Counted from the first letter of the stretch, positions 12,636 through 25,800 are shown. The stretch is 64,000 bases of DNA from Pseudoneurospora amorphoporcata (GCA_033297205.1 MU859241.1:1-64000), one strand, 5' to 3'. The notes: generated by a model not told the origin, from the letters alone. Made by a program: numbers and translations.

Positions 12636-13806
12636 TTAAACCTTGTAGCATATATCATCTCCCGTATACCGACGTTCCCGTTGTTGAACAAAGTATGACA
12701 TCCCATGCATAACGCACGCAAACATAAACATAAACACCAACATTAGAATACCAAACGCAAACCCTTCGGGTACCCATCCATTCCTAAACACAGCCTCAGC
12801 CGGGCCGCCCATTGTCATAAACTCTTTATCCCTTCCTGAAAACGTTTGTGTCCTCCCTGTGTAGATAACCACCAAGAACAGCTCACTCACTGCCTAGCGA
12901 GATCTATCAATACCCAACTTCCGCAACTGCACCCTCGGAAAAACGCCCACCACAACCAGTGCAATCCCCAACCCGAAAGTCCACCCCTCAATTTTTAGGA
13001 CTCCCTTACTATAATCCGTATCCGCGGCGGCACCAATCGTAGCCAGCACCAACACCAACAACAAGTACCCGCCGTACCGATGATACTTCCACAAAGCCTT
13101 TGCCTTCTCCTCGCCCCCGAATATACCGGGGACAAGCCAGATGCCGATTCCAAACATGTACTGAGCGAACAACAGCGTTCCCGTGATGACACCCAGGTAA
13201 CCGTGTAAGGAGTGTAAGTGCGCGTTGTGGTTGACGTGTTTGTTTGTTTCGATTACGGTTATGCCGGAGATGAAGGATAGAAACGACAAGAGGTGGAGAG
13301 AGGCGTGGATGCGTTGTCCGGTGCGTTTGGCGGCGGGGGTGGATGTCGGTTGGAGGATTAGGATCGCTTGGATGAGCAGGAACGTTCCCAAAGATTGGAG
13401 GAGGGGGTGGGGGGAGATGAGCACGCCGAGCTTATGCAGGAAGACGGCGGACCAGGTGGTCACAAGGAGGAGGAGAGCGCCGAGTTGGGAGAGCCAGGCT
13501 GTTCCTGTGAGGAGGGGAGGTGGGGGTCAGTTTACTGGGTACAAGATGGGGTGTTCGGTGCTGGAGGCGCAGGGGAACGAGGTTGGATGGAAGAGTATAT
13601 GGGATGGAAAGATAGGTACGCTACGACGACGATGACTGGGATGGAGGAAACTTACCAAGAACGAGGTTCAAGAACATAGGAGCGTCAGGCTTTTGAATAG
13701 CGTCGCCTGGTCTTCCAAGCAGTGGTTCGCTTTCCGTGGGAACAGCGGGCTCAGCATCGGTTGTGCTGAGAGGAGGGGGAGGTTGTGTGGATTCTGAGGA
13801 AGCCAT
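12636..13806 (-). CDS. Cytochrome b561-like multi-pass membrane protein
   Basis: Probable haem-b electron-transfer membrane protein of the cytochrome b561/ferric reductase-like class. Exon 1 (13656-13806) encodes a Pro/Ser-rich cytosolic lead; a 151-nt intron follows; exon 2 begins at 13504. The core has about six spans with conserved-looking histidines in RIHASLHLLSF, NAHLHSLHGYLG and KYHRYGGYL, the usual spacing for two haems. The frame meets TAG at 12894-12896 (253 residues), yet stays open in the same frame to 12636 with another span and a charged tail. A possible 57-nt intron (12857-12913, GTATTG..ACAG), the size of other introns here, removes the stop and gives 320 residues. I favour the longer form but cannot exclude the short one. 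Not DOMON-fused. Substrate unknown. Confidence 0.75.
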
Positions 13807-14713
13807 GATTGCGAGCTTCTTTTATCTTGCAAAAGTTTCGGCAAATGAAGGCAACTTGTTCGGTGGCCGAGGCGAAGTATCATGCGTTAAAAGCAAGAAA
13901 TGTCCGGTATCTTGATGCAAGGTGCCTGATGAATGCTTGGGTGTTGGTTCCGCTCTGTATCTCGAGCCGCAGAAGATGGACGATGGTTTGACCGGCAGGT
14001 TGCGCGGGGAAGGTGGGCTTTTTATTTGGAGGGCTGAAGGAAAAGAGGAGGGGACGAATGGTTCATGTACACTGGGTGGGTGGTACCTGTTGCCTATCTG
14101 AGCAGGTGCGAAAGTGCGTTACGGATTCGATAGTAAGGCTGGTACTACCCTATCAGATCTGATGTGATGAGGGGAAGAGAGACATCCGGACATCCAGGAG
14201 GCACGGCGATGCAATATTCGCTTTCGAGGCGCACGAGTGAGATGCGAGCGGGATTACGGTTCGTCTTACCCAGTATTAATGTTGATACGCATCGACATCG
14301 TTGTCCTGAATCCGCAACCGAATTGTGAGGGTCTCGATACTAGGGAACAGACTATGAAGGTCGTACAGAAATCTCCATCCCAGCAGTTGTTCGTACAAAC
14401 AACGGCTCGAAATGGATGGGATTTTGGGTGAGTGCGTAGCTGCGGTCACTGATGACGGAACTAATAAATGGATGAAAGAGCCGAGGTTGCAGATGGCCCA
14501 AGCTTCTCCTAGCACTTATACTCAGACCAATCACAATCTCCATATTTTCAACCCACATGGAACTTTACTACAAGTAGTACCATGTGAGAGAGCTCGCACA
14601 CGGTGGGGGGGAGGCGCTTCCTCTGCACAACTGCCGCAATAGTTATCCCTGCGTAGGTATTGTGTTCAAATCATGATCGTTACTTTGTAAGGTAGCATTT
14701 GAGCCGGATGTCC

Positions 14714-14727
14714 TGATAAGCTTATCG
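14714..14727. promoter_or_regulatory. Palindromic GATA pair, candidate NIT2/AreA site
   Basis: TGATAAGCTTATCG: two GATA elements back to back in opposite orientation, 428 bp before the allantoicase ATG. Fungal nitrogen regulators NIT2/AreA bind GATA elements, best when two lie close together, and purine catabolic genes are known targets. Binding here is inferred from the motif and position only. Confidence 0.55.
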
Positions 14728-14828
14728 GGCGATACGTGCTCCGCCCGAAGCCCCGCCGTAGAAATCCAGAAGACCGGCCCCTCCTCGCTACTTAGCACCA
14801 GATCCTCCCGAGAAATGCGGAGGACGGA

Positions 14829-14836
14829 TATAAAAG
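14829..14836 (+). promoter_or_regulatory. TATA box of allantoicase
   Basis: TATAAAAG lies about 320 bp before the allantoicase ATG and about 100 bp after the GATA palindrome. The transcript start is unknown; a 5' leader near 250-290 nt would follow. Confidence 0.4.
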
Positions 14837-15154
14837 CCGTGGCCTTGTAGGAAGTTGTCGTTACAAGTGGAGTGGTGTCGGAGCCGGCCGACGACTCTCG
14901 GTGTTACATCAAATACGACGGTTGGAACTTGGATACGACGAAGAGAGGACCACGGTTGTCGGTGCTGTTACGTACTTTGACTAAGGACGCAGGCATTATC
15001 TTGACTAAGCTATCGCTCTTGACTGTTGCTGTGGTGATATAAAAAAACTGCCGCCTGCTCTTGGTTATCCCGAGGACACCTTTTCTATTCTTTCGCTTTG
15101 TAACATCGAGGGCTGAAGGCTCACTCATCCATATACCTACACATCTTACTCACC

Positions 15155-16296
15155 ATGTCCGACATCGCATACAAACTCGAGGCCGTTCCGGCCACCCGCA
15201 TCGCCGCCGATGATATCGACAAGACTTTCCGTTCCAGCACCATCGGTCCGTAGCATCCGTCACACCGGATACCACAACCAACACTTTCAACTAACGCATG
15301 TTGAGATGCGATATAGATCTTATCTCGGATGCTCTCGGTGGCAAGGTTCTCGGTTTCTCGGATGAGTGGTTCGCTGAAGCGGCCAACCTCCTCACCCCCA
15401 CGGCTCCTATCCGCCAGCCCGGAAAGATGGTTTACACCGGTGCCTGGTACGACGGATGGGAGACAAGGAGACACAACCCCGCCGAATTCGACTGGGTTGT
15501 GATTCGTCTGGGCGTCGCCTCTGGCACCGTCGAGGGTGTCGAGATTGACACGGCTTTCTTCAACGGCAACCATGCGCCCGCCATCTCGGTCGAGGGTTGC
15601 TTCAGCCAGAACGACGATGAGGTTCTCTCGTGGAAGGGCGAGCGTGGTGGTTGGGAGACTGTTCTTGGCATCCAGGAGTGCGGTCCTTCGCAAAGATTCG
15701 GCTGGAAGCTCCAGAACCCTACCCAGAAGCAGTACACCCATGTGCGACTAAACATGTACCCGGATGGCGGCATTGCCAGATTCCGTCTGTTTGGACACGC
15801 TGTACCGGTCTTCCCGGACGATACAGAGGCCATTCTCGACTTGGCGGCTGCCCAGAACGGCGGAGTTGCCATCTCCTGCAGTGACCAGCACTTCGGCACC
15901 AAGGACAACCTTATCCTTCCGGGCCGTGGCAAGGACATGGGTGACGGTTGGGAGACAGCACGTTCGCGCACCAAGGGCCACGTCGACTGGACCATTATCA
16001 GACTCGGCGCGCCCAGCTACATCCAGAACTTCATTGTCGACACAGCTCACTTCCGTGGCAACTACCCACAGCAGGTCAAGCTGCAAGCCATCGAGTGGAA
16101 GGACGAGGACGAGGGCGAGCCGGGAGAGGATGCTGAGGGCTGGACAGAGGTTGTCCAGCCTATCAAGTGTGGCCCTGATCATGAACACCCGGTCGAGAGC
16201 TTGGTGAAGGACAAGCCGTTCACCCACGTCAAGCTCATCATTGTGCCTGACGGCGGAGTGAAGAGACTGCGGGTGTTTGCGAAGAGAGCTGTTTAA
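15155..16296 (+). CDS. alc-1: Allantoicase (allantoate amidinohydrolase)
   Basis: Hydrolyses allantoate to ureidoglycolate and urea in purine breakdown, allowing use of uric acid or allantoin as nitrogen source. Exons 15155-15245 and 15317-16296, with a 71-nt intron (GTCCGT..ATAG), give 356 residues, the usual fungal size. Two homologous allantoicase repeats are visible: each carries a GWE motif, a DW(V/T)(V/I)IRLG strand, an IDTA/VDTAHF(R)GN segment and a THVxL(N/I)(M/I)xPDGGxxRxR ending (near residues 90-210 and 255-355). The start is backed by a good context (CACCATGTC) and a typical opening MSDIAYKL. An upstream GATA palindrome suggests nitrogen control. Confident family call; the symbol follows Neurospora usage. 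Confidence 0.93.
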
Positions 16297-17369
16297 GGTA
16301 ATGCTACAGAAGCAGATAATATGGTTGATAGGTAGCAGCATATATTGGGAGCAAGAAACGGCGATCCACATCCAAAAAAACAAAAAAGGGGGGGGGGGGC
16401 TCATCTAGTATTATGGGCAAGTACAGTCATTTAGCAGCGAAAAAAAAAAACACAGATCTTAGCTTATCTGTATTTGAATCACAACTCTAATTCCCAATCA
16501 GCTTTTTCGCAGAATGAAATTAGAAACATTCACGGCTGCACTCGAGACGAGGTTGTTGCGAAGCTTAAATTTGAGTTGAGAAGTCCGGGCCCCAAACAAC
16601 GTCCACTAGCTCCTCGCTAGGCTCAATAACAACCGAATCAGGGTCCTTGCTTCCCCACAAACCACCGGTCGAGATACCCTCACCGACGTTTAAGTTTGGG
16701 TGACCCCAGATCTGAGGACGCAGCTCGTAGAGTCCATACAGTCATGCGTCGATTCGATTGCTCATGGAGCTTTCAATTACATTGCTTTCAAGCTGTCATT
16801 CCGCGCTGTGGAACATGATGCCAATTGGAATTTGTCTGAAATGTCGAGACATCAAAAGTCACGATAAAAGCACAGACCACCTCAACCGATAACAGCTGTG
16901 TGTAGTAACGTCAGTGGGGGGGCCATCGATACGTCCACCGTCTCTCCGCGCGCCGACTTCCACTTCCCGCGTTGACTTAACCACCAAGCCTGGGTGCCCT
17001 GCTTCCGTGGCCCAAGTCCTACCGCTTGAACTGAGCCCCTAATAACAGGACTAATTACCTGGTCCAGATTCGTGTCACTTCTTTTTCTTCAGGAGGAGGA
17101 ACAGTCCAGCCAGCTAAAGAAGCAACGTCACCTTCTTCGCATTCCACCTGCTCCCAACTCTACACCGAGTCCTGACCTGCTCTGCCCCGAATCGTCATCC
17201 TCGACCGCAGTGCGCTTCAGTTCGACTCTGACCAACATCTTGGAGAAACCGAATGCCCGTCATACGCTGACGTTATAGCCTTGCCCGAACATTCAACCCG
17301 CCGCTCTAGGTTGTTAACCAGCGCTCAGACCCGACACCGCTCGCCGCATGCTACGCTCGACCCGGACCA
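16297..17369. other. Intergenic region with homopolymer tracts
   Basis: About 1.1 kb between allantoicase and the ankyrin-DIL gene, same strand. It starts with the allantoicase 3' region, which holds an A-rich run followed by about 12 G and later ten A (16374-16450). The rest should contain the next promoter and leader. No gene seen. Confidence 0.45.
16374..16399. repeat. Homopolymer tract A-rich/G12
   Basis: Runs of A broken by C, then about 12 G in a row, shortly after the allantoicase stop codon. Such tracts are slippage-prone and a weak point for sequencing accuracy. Confidence 0.7.
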
Positions 17370-20170
17370 ATGGATAAAGGGAGCTTCGATGGCGGCTTCG
17401 GCGCCAGCGGCGGAGACGAAGGAGGTTTTGGAAGCGACGGGGGAGCATATGAACCACAGCCGCAGAAGAAGCAGGAGTTGCCGCCCGATTTACCGCGCTC
17501 CCTCGATGACAGGAGACATGCTCCTACCGAACATTTGGTAACAGAGACGGAGATGTATGACGGATGGCAAGGTCCGTTGCCCCTTGTCTGAATGTCTTGT
17601 GGAACCTTGGCTTGGTGGCGCGTCGTCCCATCATTCCTCGCTTCATGTCTCGGACTGGCCAGGCCTGTTACTGACTCTCCGGCTCATCAGGACAATCGCA
17701 GTTCTTGACAACACCCATACCGGCCAAGCCTCTGAGTTTCAGCAATCTTCACCTCAACGACCCCCAGTTCGACGAGGACATCACCAAGGGCGGGGCTGAT
17801 AGCGAGACTAGACTGATGGAAATGCTGGCTGCGCAGGCCGCACATTCGGCCAGCGCAATATTTGAGGATGAGAACCTGATCGCCAACGACGACAAGATCC
17901 CGCAGGACGAAAAGAAGGATGTCCTGCAAAGGGCACTCATCATGGCTGCAAGCAATGGCAACGTCGAGTCCGTCCGTAAAATCCTAGATGGGCCATGCAG
18001 ACAATATGTGGATATCAATGCGCCAGATGAAGAGGGAACACCCGCCCTGATCTACGCAAGCTGTTTTGTAAGTTGGCCCTGCCATTATAGCAGACCGAAA
18101 ACATGGGGTAGTCTTACTAACAGAACTATGGAACAGGGACACGAGGCCGTAGTACAAGTTCTCATTGACGCCGGAGCTGACGTCGACAAGCAAGACCGCA
18201 ATCAATGGAGTGCGCTTATGTGGGCTATGACAAATCGACACAAGGGCATTGCCAAGTTACTACTCGACAACGGCGCTTCTCCCGAGAAAAAGACCTCTAC
18301 AGGACGAACTGCATTCGACTTTGTTGCCCCGGACAGCGACATGTCTTTCTATCTCCACGACAGCGGATATGGCATTGGGACGGCCGGTGCCGACGACTTT
18401 TATAACCCAGGCTTTTCTCAAGACAAGTTCGAAGAAGAGTTGGCCGAGAACGAGATGCGCAGGAGAATGATGATGGAGAGTGCTCGTGATCTGGAAGTTG
18501 ATCTAGGGAACGTGGGCATGGATGACCAACCCGAGGTTCGCACTCCCCTCTACCCGGGCATCCAATCCCGCTCACACCGTGTTGCTATGCTGACTATGCG
18601 CTAGCCTGTTGACGAATTTGAGGAAGAACAGCAAGAGTTCGACTGGGCAAGGTGTCTCCACGACCAAATGTTTGTTTTCCAAGAGAGCGAGCTGGACAGC
18701 ATCCTGGACATCGTCATCACCAACATGACCCCGCAACGATCACCATCACAAAAACCCGTACCCGCGAACATGATCTTCCTGGGGGCTCGATATGCCCATT
18801 ACCATGCAAGCCGTGAATTGTTAGCAAAGCTACTGATCACTGCCATGGACAAAATTAACAATGTCGTGGAGAGATATCAGTGGGACATGACAATCCTGGC
18901 CTTTTGGGTTTCCAACGCAACCCTGCTGCTACATTACCTGAAGAAGGACGCCGGCTTGGTAGAAGCCACTACCGAATTTCAGGCGCAGCTTTCAGAGTTG
19001 ATCAACGAGATATTCATCTTTATTGTCCGGGATGCCGAGAGACGTCTTGACAAGGTGCTGGATGCTGGCATGCTAGACCACGAAACAATTCCCGGCTTCG
19101 AAAACATTGAGTTCCAGGGGGAGTGGACGATCTTCAAGCGCAAGAAGGAGGTCAAGGAACCGCCCATGGAGAAGCGCTTCAGGCCACCGTCCCCCAAGCA
19201 GAGGGCGAAGCCGTCTCCACGGAACGTCACATCGCTACTCTCCTCTACACTTTTTGTCCTGGACCTTTACGACGTTCACTCGGTCATTACGGCGCAGGTC
19301 ATCTCACAACTAATATACTGGCTCGGCGCCGAGCTTTTCAACCGCATAATGTCCAGTCGCAAGTACTTGGCGCGGACCAAGGCTATGCAGATCCGCATGA
19401 ACATCTCGGCCCTGGAGGATTGGGCTAGAACCAACAACCGACAGCCTGAGCACTACGAAGGCGGCGAGATGAAGTCAAGCGGTGAGACCACCATGGAAGC
19501 AGCGCGTCGCCACCTCGCCCCCGTCATCCAGCTCCTGCAGTGGCTGCAGGTACTTTCGTCACTTGGCGCCGACGACCTCGAGGCCCTCGTCGGTACCCTC
19601 CAGCAGCTCAAGGCGCTGAGCCCCCAGCAGTTGATCCACGCCGCGACACACTACCGCTCCGAGGTGGGCGAAAAGGGCCTCCCCAAGAGCGCCATGAAGT
19701 ACCTGACGGCCCTGCAAGCCATGCGCAAGGAGCGCAAGCGTGAGTCGCAGATGTCGCAGTTGTCAGTCACGTCGCCCGTCAAGGAGCGGGGCGGCGACGG
19801 CAGCATCAGCACCCCGGTGACGCCCATCAGCCGGTCCATCAACGGCAGTCCCTGGGCGTCCACTCCGGGCGGCGCCACGTCGTCATCCGAGGGTCCTGGG
19901 GGCGGCGAAGATGGCGAAAACGACGACGAGGACGCTCCGGCCAACTTGCTCCTCGACCCGGCCTTCATGCTGCCCTTTACCCTGCCCAGCATGACGGACA
20001 TGCTGGTCAGCTACGGGGCCGGGTTCGGCGGAGTGAACAGGGAGAGGGAACGGAAGTACATACCGACTATCCCGCCCGAGTTTTTGGATAAGTTTGAGGC
20101 GGCGAATAGTGGAGGAAGGAAAGGACCGCCGCTGTTTGGGGAGAAGGATTGGGAGAATGAGGAGGTTTGA
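17370..20170 (+). CDS. Ankyrin repeat and DIL (dilute) domain protein
   Basis: Cytoplasmic protein joining N-terminal ankyrin repeats to a dilute/DIL domain, the cargo-binding globular tail of class V myosins, but with no motor. Four exons (17370-17571, 17691-18067, 18137-18535, 18605-20170) give 847 residues; introns are 119, 69 and 69 nt. Residues about 130-270 hold roughly three ankyrin repeats, with clear motifs in GHEAVVQVLIDAGADVDKQD and GIAKLLLDNGASP. The DIL region starts near residue 400 and includes NATLLLHYLKK, TSLLSSTLFVLDLYDVH-like helices, and a helix-rich C-half with LLQWLQVLSSLG. A Gly/Ser/Pro-rich loop precedes a conserved end around LLLDPAFMLPF. Fungi have such ankyrin-DIL fusions; their role in membrane traffic or as myosin V competitors is inference. 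Confidence 0.88.
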
Positions 20171-22874
20171 TTACCTATATAGAAGGCAAGGCACGGCATA
20201 TTTGTGTGTGTCGGGTGTTACGGTAGGATATCGCAGCAGCAGCTACAAATGAAGTTCTAATAAGAATATTTTTCGAATGAAGCGTGGCTTGGTTTTGTCT
20301 TGGTTTGGCTGATTAGTGTGGATATGGTAAATGCCTGCTGGGTTGGCGTGGCAGGAGGTTTGCCTAGCAATTTGTGGTTCTCCTTGCTGAAATGACGGGC
20401 ATCGTTAGAGACACAGAGAGAAGAGGCTGAGCGTACATAGCGGGAGATAAGAAAGTATTGTTGTGCTTATTGTTCTCTAGCACAACGAAATTTGCCGTAA
20501 ATGACACTGAGATGGATGGGGTCAGCGAGTGCATGGTTAATATCAAAGTACTACCTACGGTGAAGTCTAGTGGATGGTAATGTGATGTGTGAGGATAGTT
20601 AAATGTTGGTGGTATAGTTGCATTGGTATTCATTGCTTTGCTCAACGTCGTGGGTAATGAATGATAGGTAGACTTGACACGATGATCTAACACATGTTTG
20701 TTCTAGCCCGTTGAACTCTTCATCGCCTACTGGCGATTTTGTCAAACTAACCCAGATACCCCATAGAAAAGGAACAGAGATGATGCAGTCTTGTCGTGTG
20801 AAAGACAGGCAAGTTCTCTGCCGTGCCAGTCACTTGGATCGCCCGTCCCGGCGTCCGTTGGGATGCAAGCTCTTATGCAAGGTACAGGAGCATGTTGGTT
20901 GGTTGACGGGTAGCACGACGAACGGAAAGCTTTCTGTGTAACATGAGGGGAGGGGAGGTAATATGGACGGGAGTGGTTTACTTTCACGATGCCGATACCC
21001 TCACAAGTCCAAGGTTCTATAACCTGACTGCCTGATGGCTCGGGGCAAATGCCTTGGAAGTCTGAAACGTTATACTGCCAGTAGCCGACGGAAGTCGGTT
21101 GGAAACGTTCTGTGCCTGGCCGGTGTTTCTTTCTTGGTCAGAGCCGGAGCCGGAGCCGGAGCCGAAGACGTTTTCGACAACGTAGGCATTAGGGCGACGT
21201 TATGGGACGAACCTTGCCATTAGTTACCCGTTTGTTCAATGATGCCTGAAATTCCCTCCTACAACTGCCACCGCCAGTATGATAGACAGGCAGTTACACT
21301 TGGTGTATCGTGGATTCATCGGATCGAAGGCCGTTTGATCAAGCTGAGATGCGCCCTCAAGTTGCGGGGTATAGTGAGGCAGACAACTTGATGTGATACC
21401 ATCTCTGAAGTCGGCTGATGGATGAAACTTGGAACGTTGGCGGATTACCGCCTCTAGCCCGCCAGTTTAACGGTTTCTTACATTAGCAGGGACATGAAGA
21501 CGTGAATACGTAAGATGTTGGTCGCCTTGATTCATAGAAGAGAAGTTAGGAAGGGAAAGTGGCACAGAGTATCTAGAGTTGTATGGGTTGTGTGATGTTG
21601 GTTGTCAAATGAATTGGTTAGTTGAATAAATGGTGTTGTCGCACCTATGTGTTGGCGTTGGGTGCCAACGGGAAGTATCCTTTGTCTTCTCGACGAGTAG
21701 GTTCTTGTTGGGTGTGATTTGCAACGTGAGGCAGAGGGCTCATATAAGTCCACAAGCTTTCTCTTCTCCGGGTTTCTCTCACCTGTTATGTCTTTTGTTC
21801 TCCAGAGCGCAGCACTACGCTGAACCCAGCTTTGACCAGGTTTTAATAGGCGGCATGCGTTAGACTAGTTCGACTGGTGATGAGCTTTGAGATGTTGATC
21901 GTCCAAGGTGTCAGTCGTACGGGACCTCGTCACTACGTACTCTAGCGACACTCGCTCTGATCATTTGTGATTAGAGGGTAGTATTCTTGCCGAACGGCCC
22001 GCGCTCGCAGTCCCTCATTACCTACTGCAGGCACATGTCCATCCCGTTGGATCGCGTAGTGTACTACGTGCAAGCTGGGCCCATGCGATGACCGCCATCA
22101 AGGCTGCATATGAGGTACAATACTTTCGCGAGTACCAGACAAAGGGAGCAAGATGACGCTAGAGGCTTTCGGATTGCTGCCCACGCATTGGCTGGATCAG
22201 ACAAAACCGTTGGTGCAACTTTTAGATTGTACATTAAGCCAAGTACTTCCCTCCAGTTGAGTTGGACACGTGAATCCGGTGAGAAACCGCAGGAACAAAA
22301 TTCGATCTGGAAAGGGAATGAAGGCTTTACTCCCATTTAGAAATACTCCTCACTGTCGCTCCTTCCTGCCCTCGAACTACGATGGCTCTTAAAATGTGCT
22401 AATCCAGTCCCCATCCATTCACCTTCAACTTCCCCCTCCGCTCGTCGGGCATACCCTCAAGTTTCAAGGACTGCAAGTCAGCAACCCCATCCGAGGATTA
22501 TCGTTAGTAGTCTTGCTATTTTCAACATCAACTTGGCGTCGGACTCTGCATCATCAAAGCCTCGCCTTTACCTGACGCCTTCCCGGATTTATACGCATCA
22601 TCCACGCCGCCTCCTGGATGATATCCTATTTTCTGCTGCCAGCGACCTTGCTCTTAGTCTCTGCCTCATCCGTGCAGGGACTCTGGGCCTCGGCTACTCA
22701 ACTTCAGACACACAAGTGCCACAGACCGCAGCACGGTGACACCATACCCGGACCATCATTACTGCCCACTCCCACCATAGCCACCGCTATAGCCATCAGC
22801 TGCCACGCTTTGAGGACGGCCCCAAGGCGGGAAAGAGCAGCAAACAAGCGGCCAAACCGGTATCCAAACCCGGC
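20171..22874. other. Intergenic region, no gene recognised
   Basis: About 2.7 kb between two same-strand genes. Only short frames without protein-like composition. From 22740 the frame of the following TBC gene is already open, so a 5' exon of that gene may lie toward the right end. Confidence 0.45.
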
Positions 22875-25800
22875 ATGATTAACCTGATTCTCGTATACCC
22901 CGACCCTCCCATCGCTCCTCGCTCGTCGCGTGCCTCACACATGGCACCCTTGAAGACGGCAAGTGTGCGCCACAGGCCAAGTGTGAGGTTGAGAACTCGG
23001 CGACTGTCCTCGTTTAGGGACGACCACCCCGATCTGCTTGGCATCCGTTATGAACAGACAAAACAGGCAGAACCGCCCATTCCGCTCCCTCCACCGCCTC
23101 GTCGTTGCGTCTCGATTCGTCCGCGCTCCTCGGCCACTCCCATCGTTGTTGTCCGCCCAGCCATCCCTCCACCGCCGGAAGACCATCCGCTCTTCCGACT
23201 AGAGCCTCATCTCCGCCCCAGCCAGCAGACCGTCAGCATCGTTAGCGAGGTCGAGTCGAAGAGAGGTTCGTGCGCGCCGACTTCATCGTCTATCACGCTC
23301 CAGGACGACAGCGACAGTGATAGCGTCAGCGACGGTAGTTTGTCTGATACAAGGAGCAGTAAGAAGGCGTTCGATATCCCCTCCTCAGGCATCGCGCCTG
23401 ACGTCAAGGATCGCGACGACGACGCCGACGGCGTACATGAGCCGGAAATAGGAACACCAGGGATCAACGACGACAAGCTGTGCATTCCTTCAGCAACCTC
23501 GAGGGCGTTGGCCCCAGGCTCGATACCGTCGCCATCACGGTCGTCAAAAAGGGCGCCAAAAAGAACCAGCCTCAGCGCATCGATAGTTGGCAAGACATTC
23601 AGCATTCGGGCAGCTGTCCGGTCGAAGTCGATGATGGAGACAAGAAAGATCAGGACGCGCAAAAAGACCCTTGGATCCCTTGGTTCGGTTGACGACAGGG
23701 ACAAGGTTGCATTTCCCGAAGCGGATGGATCCTCCAGGGAGTCCAGGGCCTCATCTAGCACGTTGACCCCCGGCAGTACCCCTTACGCTAGAGCGTCTGC
23801 CAGTGCGTCTACCGCAGACAAAGCCGCCATGCGGGGCTCGCTTGGTTCATCCAAATCACCCAAGGGGCTGCGAATTCCCCCACGCCTGCAGCGCCGTAGC
23901 GTTGGCTCATTAACCGGCAGCTCCTTGGCCGTCACCGTCGGCGCTAGCAGGCCGGGCAAGGGGCTAGAGGGACCTCGGGGGCTGTTGGGGCCAGACAACC
24001 AGCCCTCCCAGGCTCTCATTGCTTCCATTGATTATTCTAGTTCCCCTGCCCCGGCCTGTCTTGGAGCTGACAATATCAACGGCCCCTTCAGTCCAATTAA
24101 CACGCTCATCTCCCAGGACCGTCTTGCAGTCGACTTTGGCAACCTATCCTTTTCCAACCGCGGCAGTATCATGTTTGGGGGGCATACTCCGGTCGACAAC
24201 ACGCAACGAGACGACGGCGAGCTGGCAGAGGCAGCACAGGAAGCACAGGGAATCGAAGCCCCTACACCTTCTATCAGCACGGCGCATGTAGCAGCTCCCA
24301 CAACACCACCACCCGCAGTACCTCTAGAAGCGGCAGCGCAGCCCCTGGACAACTTGGACCACGAGACGGAGAAGGAAAGTGAAACGGAAAGAGAGAAAGA
24401 GACAGCCAGCTCCACCAAGTCATCGCGCCTCAGTGACGCCTCTGGACTGGCACGCCCGTCCATCACCATCAATGAGGACCCGGCGTCGCCCTCCGCCCCG
24501 CTGCCCAGTATCCGCGTTATGCCCATGGACGTAGAGAGGGAATCACAAAAGGTGAGATCGCTCTATGAATCCAGCGATGGTGATCGCTTTAATTGGCAAG
24601 ATGGCGGGCGGCGCGTCTCGTTCGCTGGCGATCTTCCGCCTCTACCTTCAGAGGAAGACCCATCAGATGTTGTGTACGGCTTTCCTTTCGAACCAAGACA
24701 CACACCTCACCATGCGCTGGCCACCCTGCTAACTCGCACCTCTCCTCAACTATCTAGAGACCCTCCTCGATTAGATGTTCTGAGCTCGAGCGATTGGACC
24801 GCGAGCCCCATTGCACCATCACCACCCACAGCCCCATGGATCAGTTCTTCGTCGTTACGGGATGATGCCGCCAGCTATCACCGACCTGGTACTAGGAGAT
24901 GGTGCGAGCACGAACGCACGGGCGGGCTAGAAGATTGGGAGAATCTGGATGGACTCGAAGTTGACCGCTATGGCTTCATCAAGGAGAGGCCAGCAAGGCC
25001 AGAAACCAGCCACAGGCCAGAAACGAGTAGGACAGTCAGGCCAGGATCAAGATCAAGACACTTCTCACCTAGGAGAAGGAACGTGTTGACGAAACGGCCC
25101 GGTTCAGCTTATTCCTCGTCTCCCCTTGGTCGAGGCCTTGTTGGACGCCCGCCGAGCAGAAAGGTGTCCGCGCGATCCCTACATACCTTTACCTCGGAAT
25201 ACTCAAACGTATCACGAAGATCTACGCGATCGTCTTTTCGGTCCATCACCAACCACCTACCACCAAATCGGGACCGACGATACATGGACGAAGCTGGGGA
25301 TATGCTAGCGTTTCCGGCGGGTGGTTTGACCGATATCCTGGAGTATGCAGCTAGGGTGGCGGGCAAGAAAAGCACCGAAGCCCTGAAGAAGAAAGAATTG
25401 GAACGGTCCGAGAAGTGGAGGAAAATGGCAAAGGTCATCCAGAGGTTCCCATTGGAAGACGGCGGTGAGGGCGAAGCCGGCGGCGAAAGCCAAGGCCTAG
25501 GTCAAGGCATGAATTTTGAATTCGACACGAAAAACCCGAAGCTTATCGAACGCACTTGGAAAGGAATTCCCGACTGCTGGCGCTCTGCAGCCTGGTTCTC
25601 CTTCCTCGCGACAAGTGCAAAGAACGCGAATAGCACTGAAACGAATGAAGTGCTCATCACAGCATTTAAGAGGTTTCAGGATATCAGTTCACCCGACGAT
25701 GTCCAGATTGATCTTGATGTACCCAGGACGGTCAATGGTCACATCATGTTTCGAAAGCGATATAGTGGAGGCCAGCGTCTACTCTTCCGCGTTCTACACG

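Larger units (their letters stand above)
13807..15154. other. Divergent intergenic region upstream of allantoicase
   Basis: About 1.35 kb between the b561 gene (-) and allantoicase (+). It holds a GATA palindrome and a TATA box, listed separately, and no reading frame that looks real. Confidence 0.5.

Noticed and set aside
15121..15741. 206-codon minus-strand frame over allantoicase
   Set aside because: Antisense shadow of the allantoicase exon.
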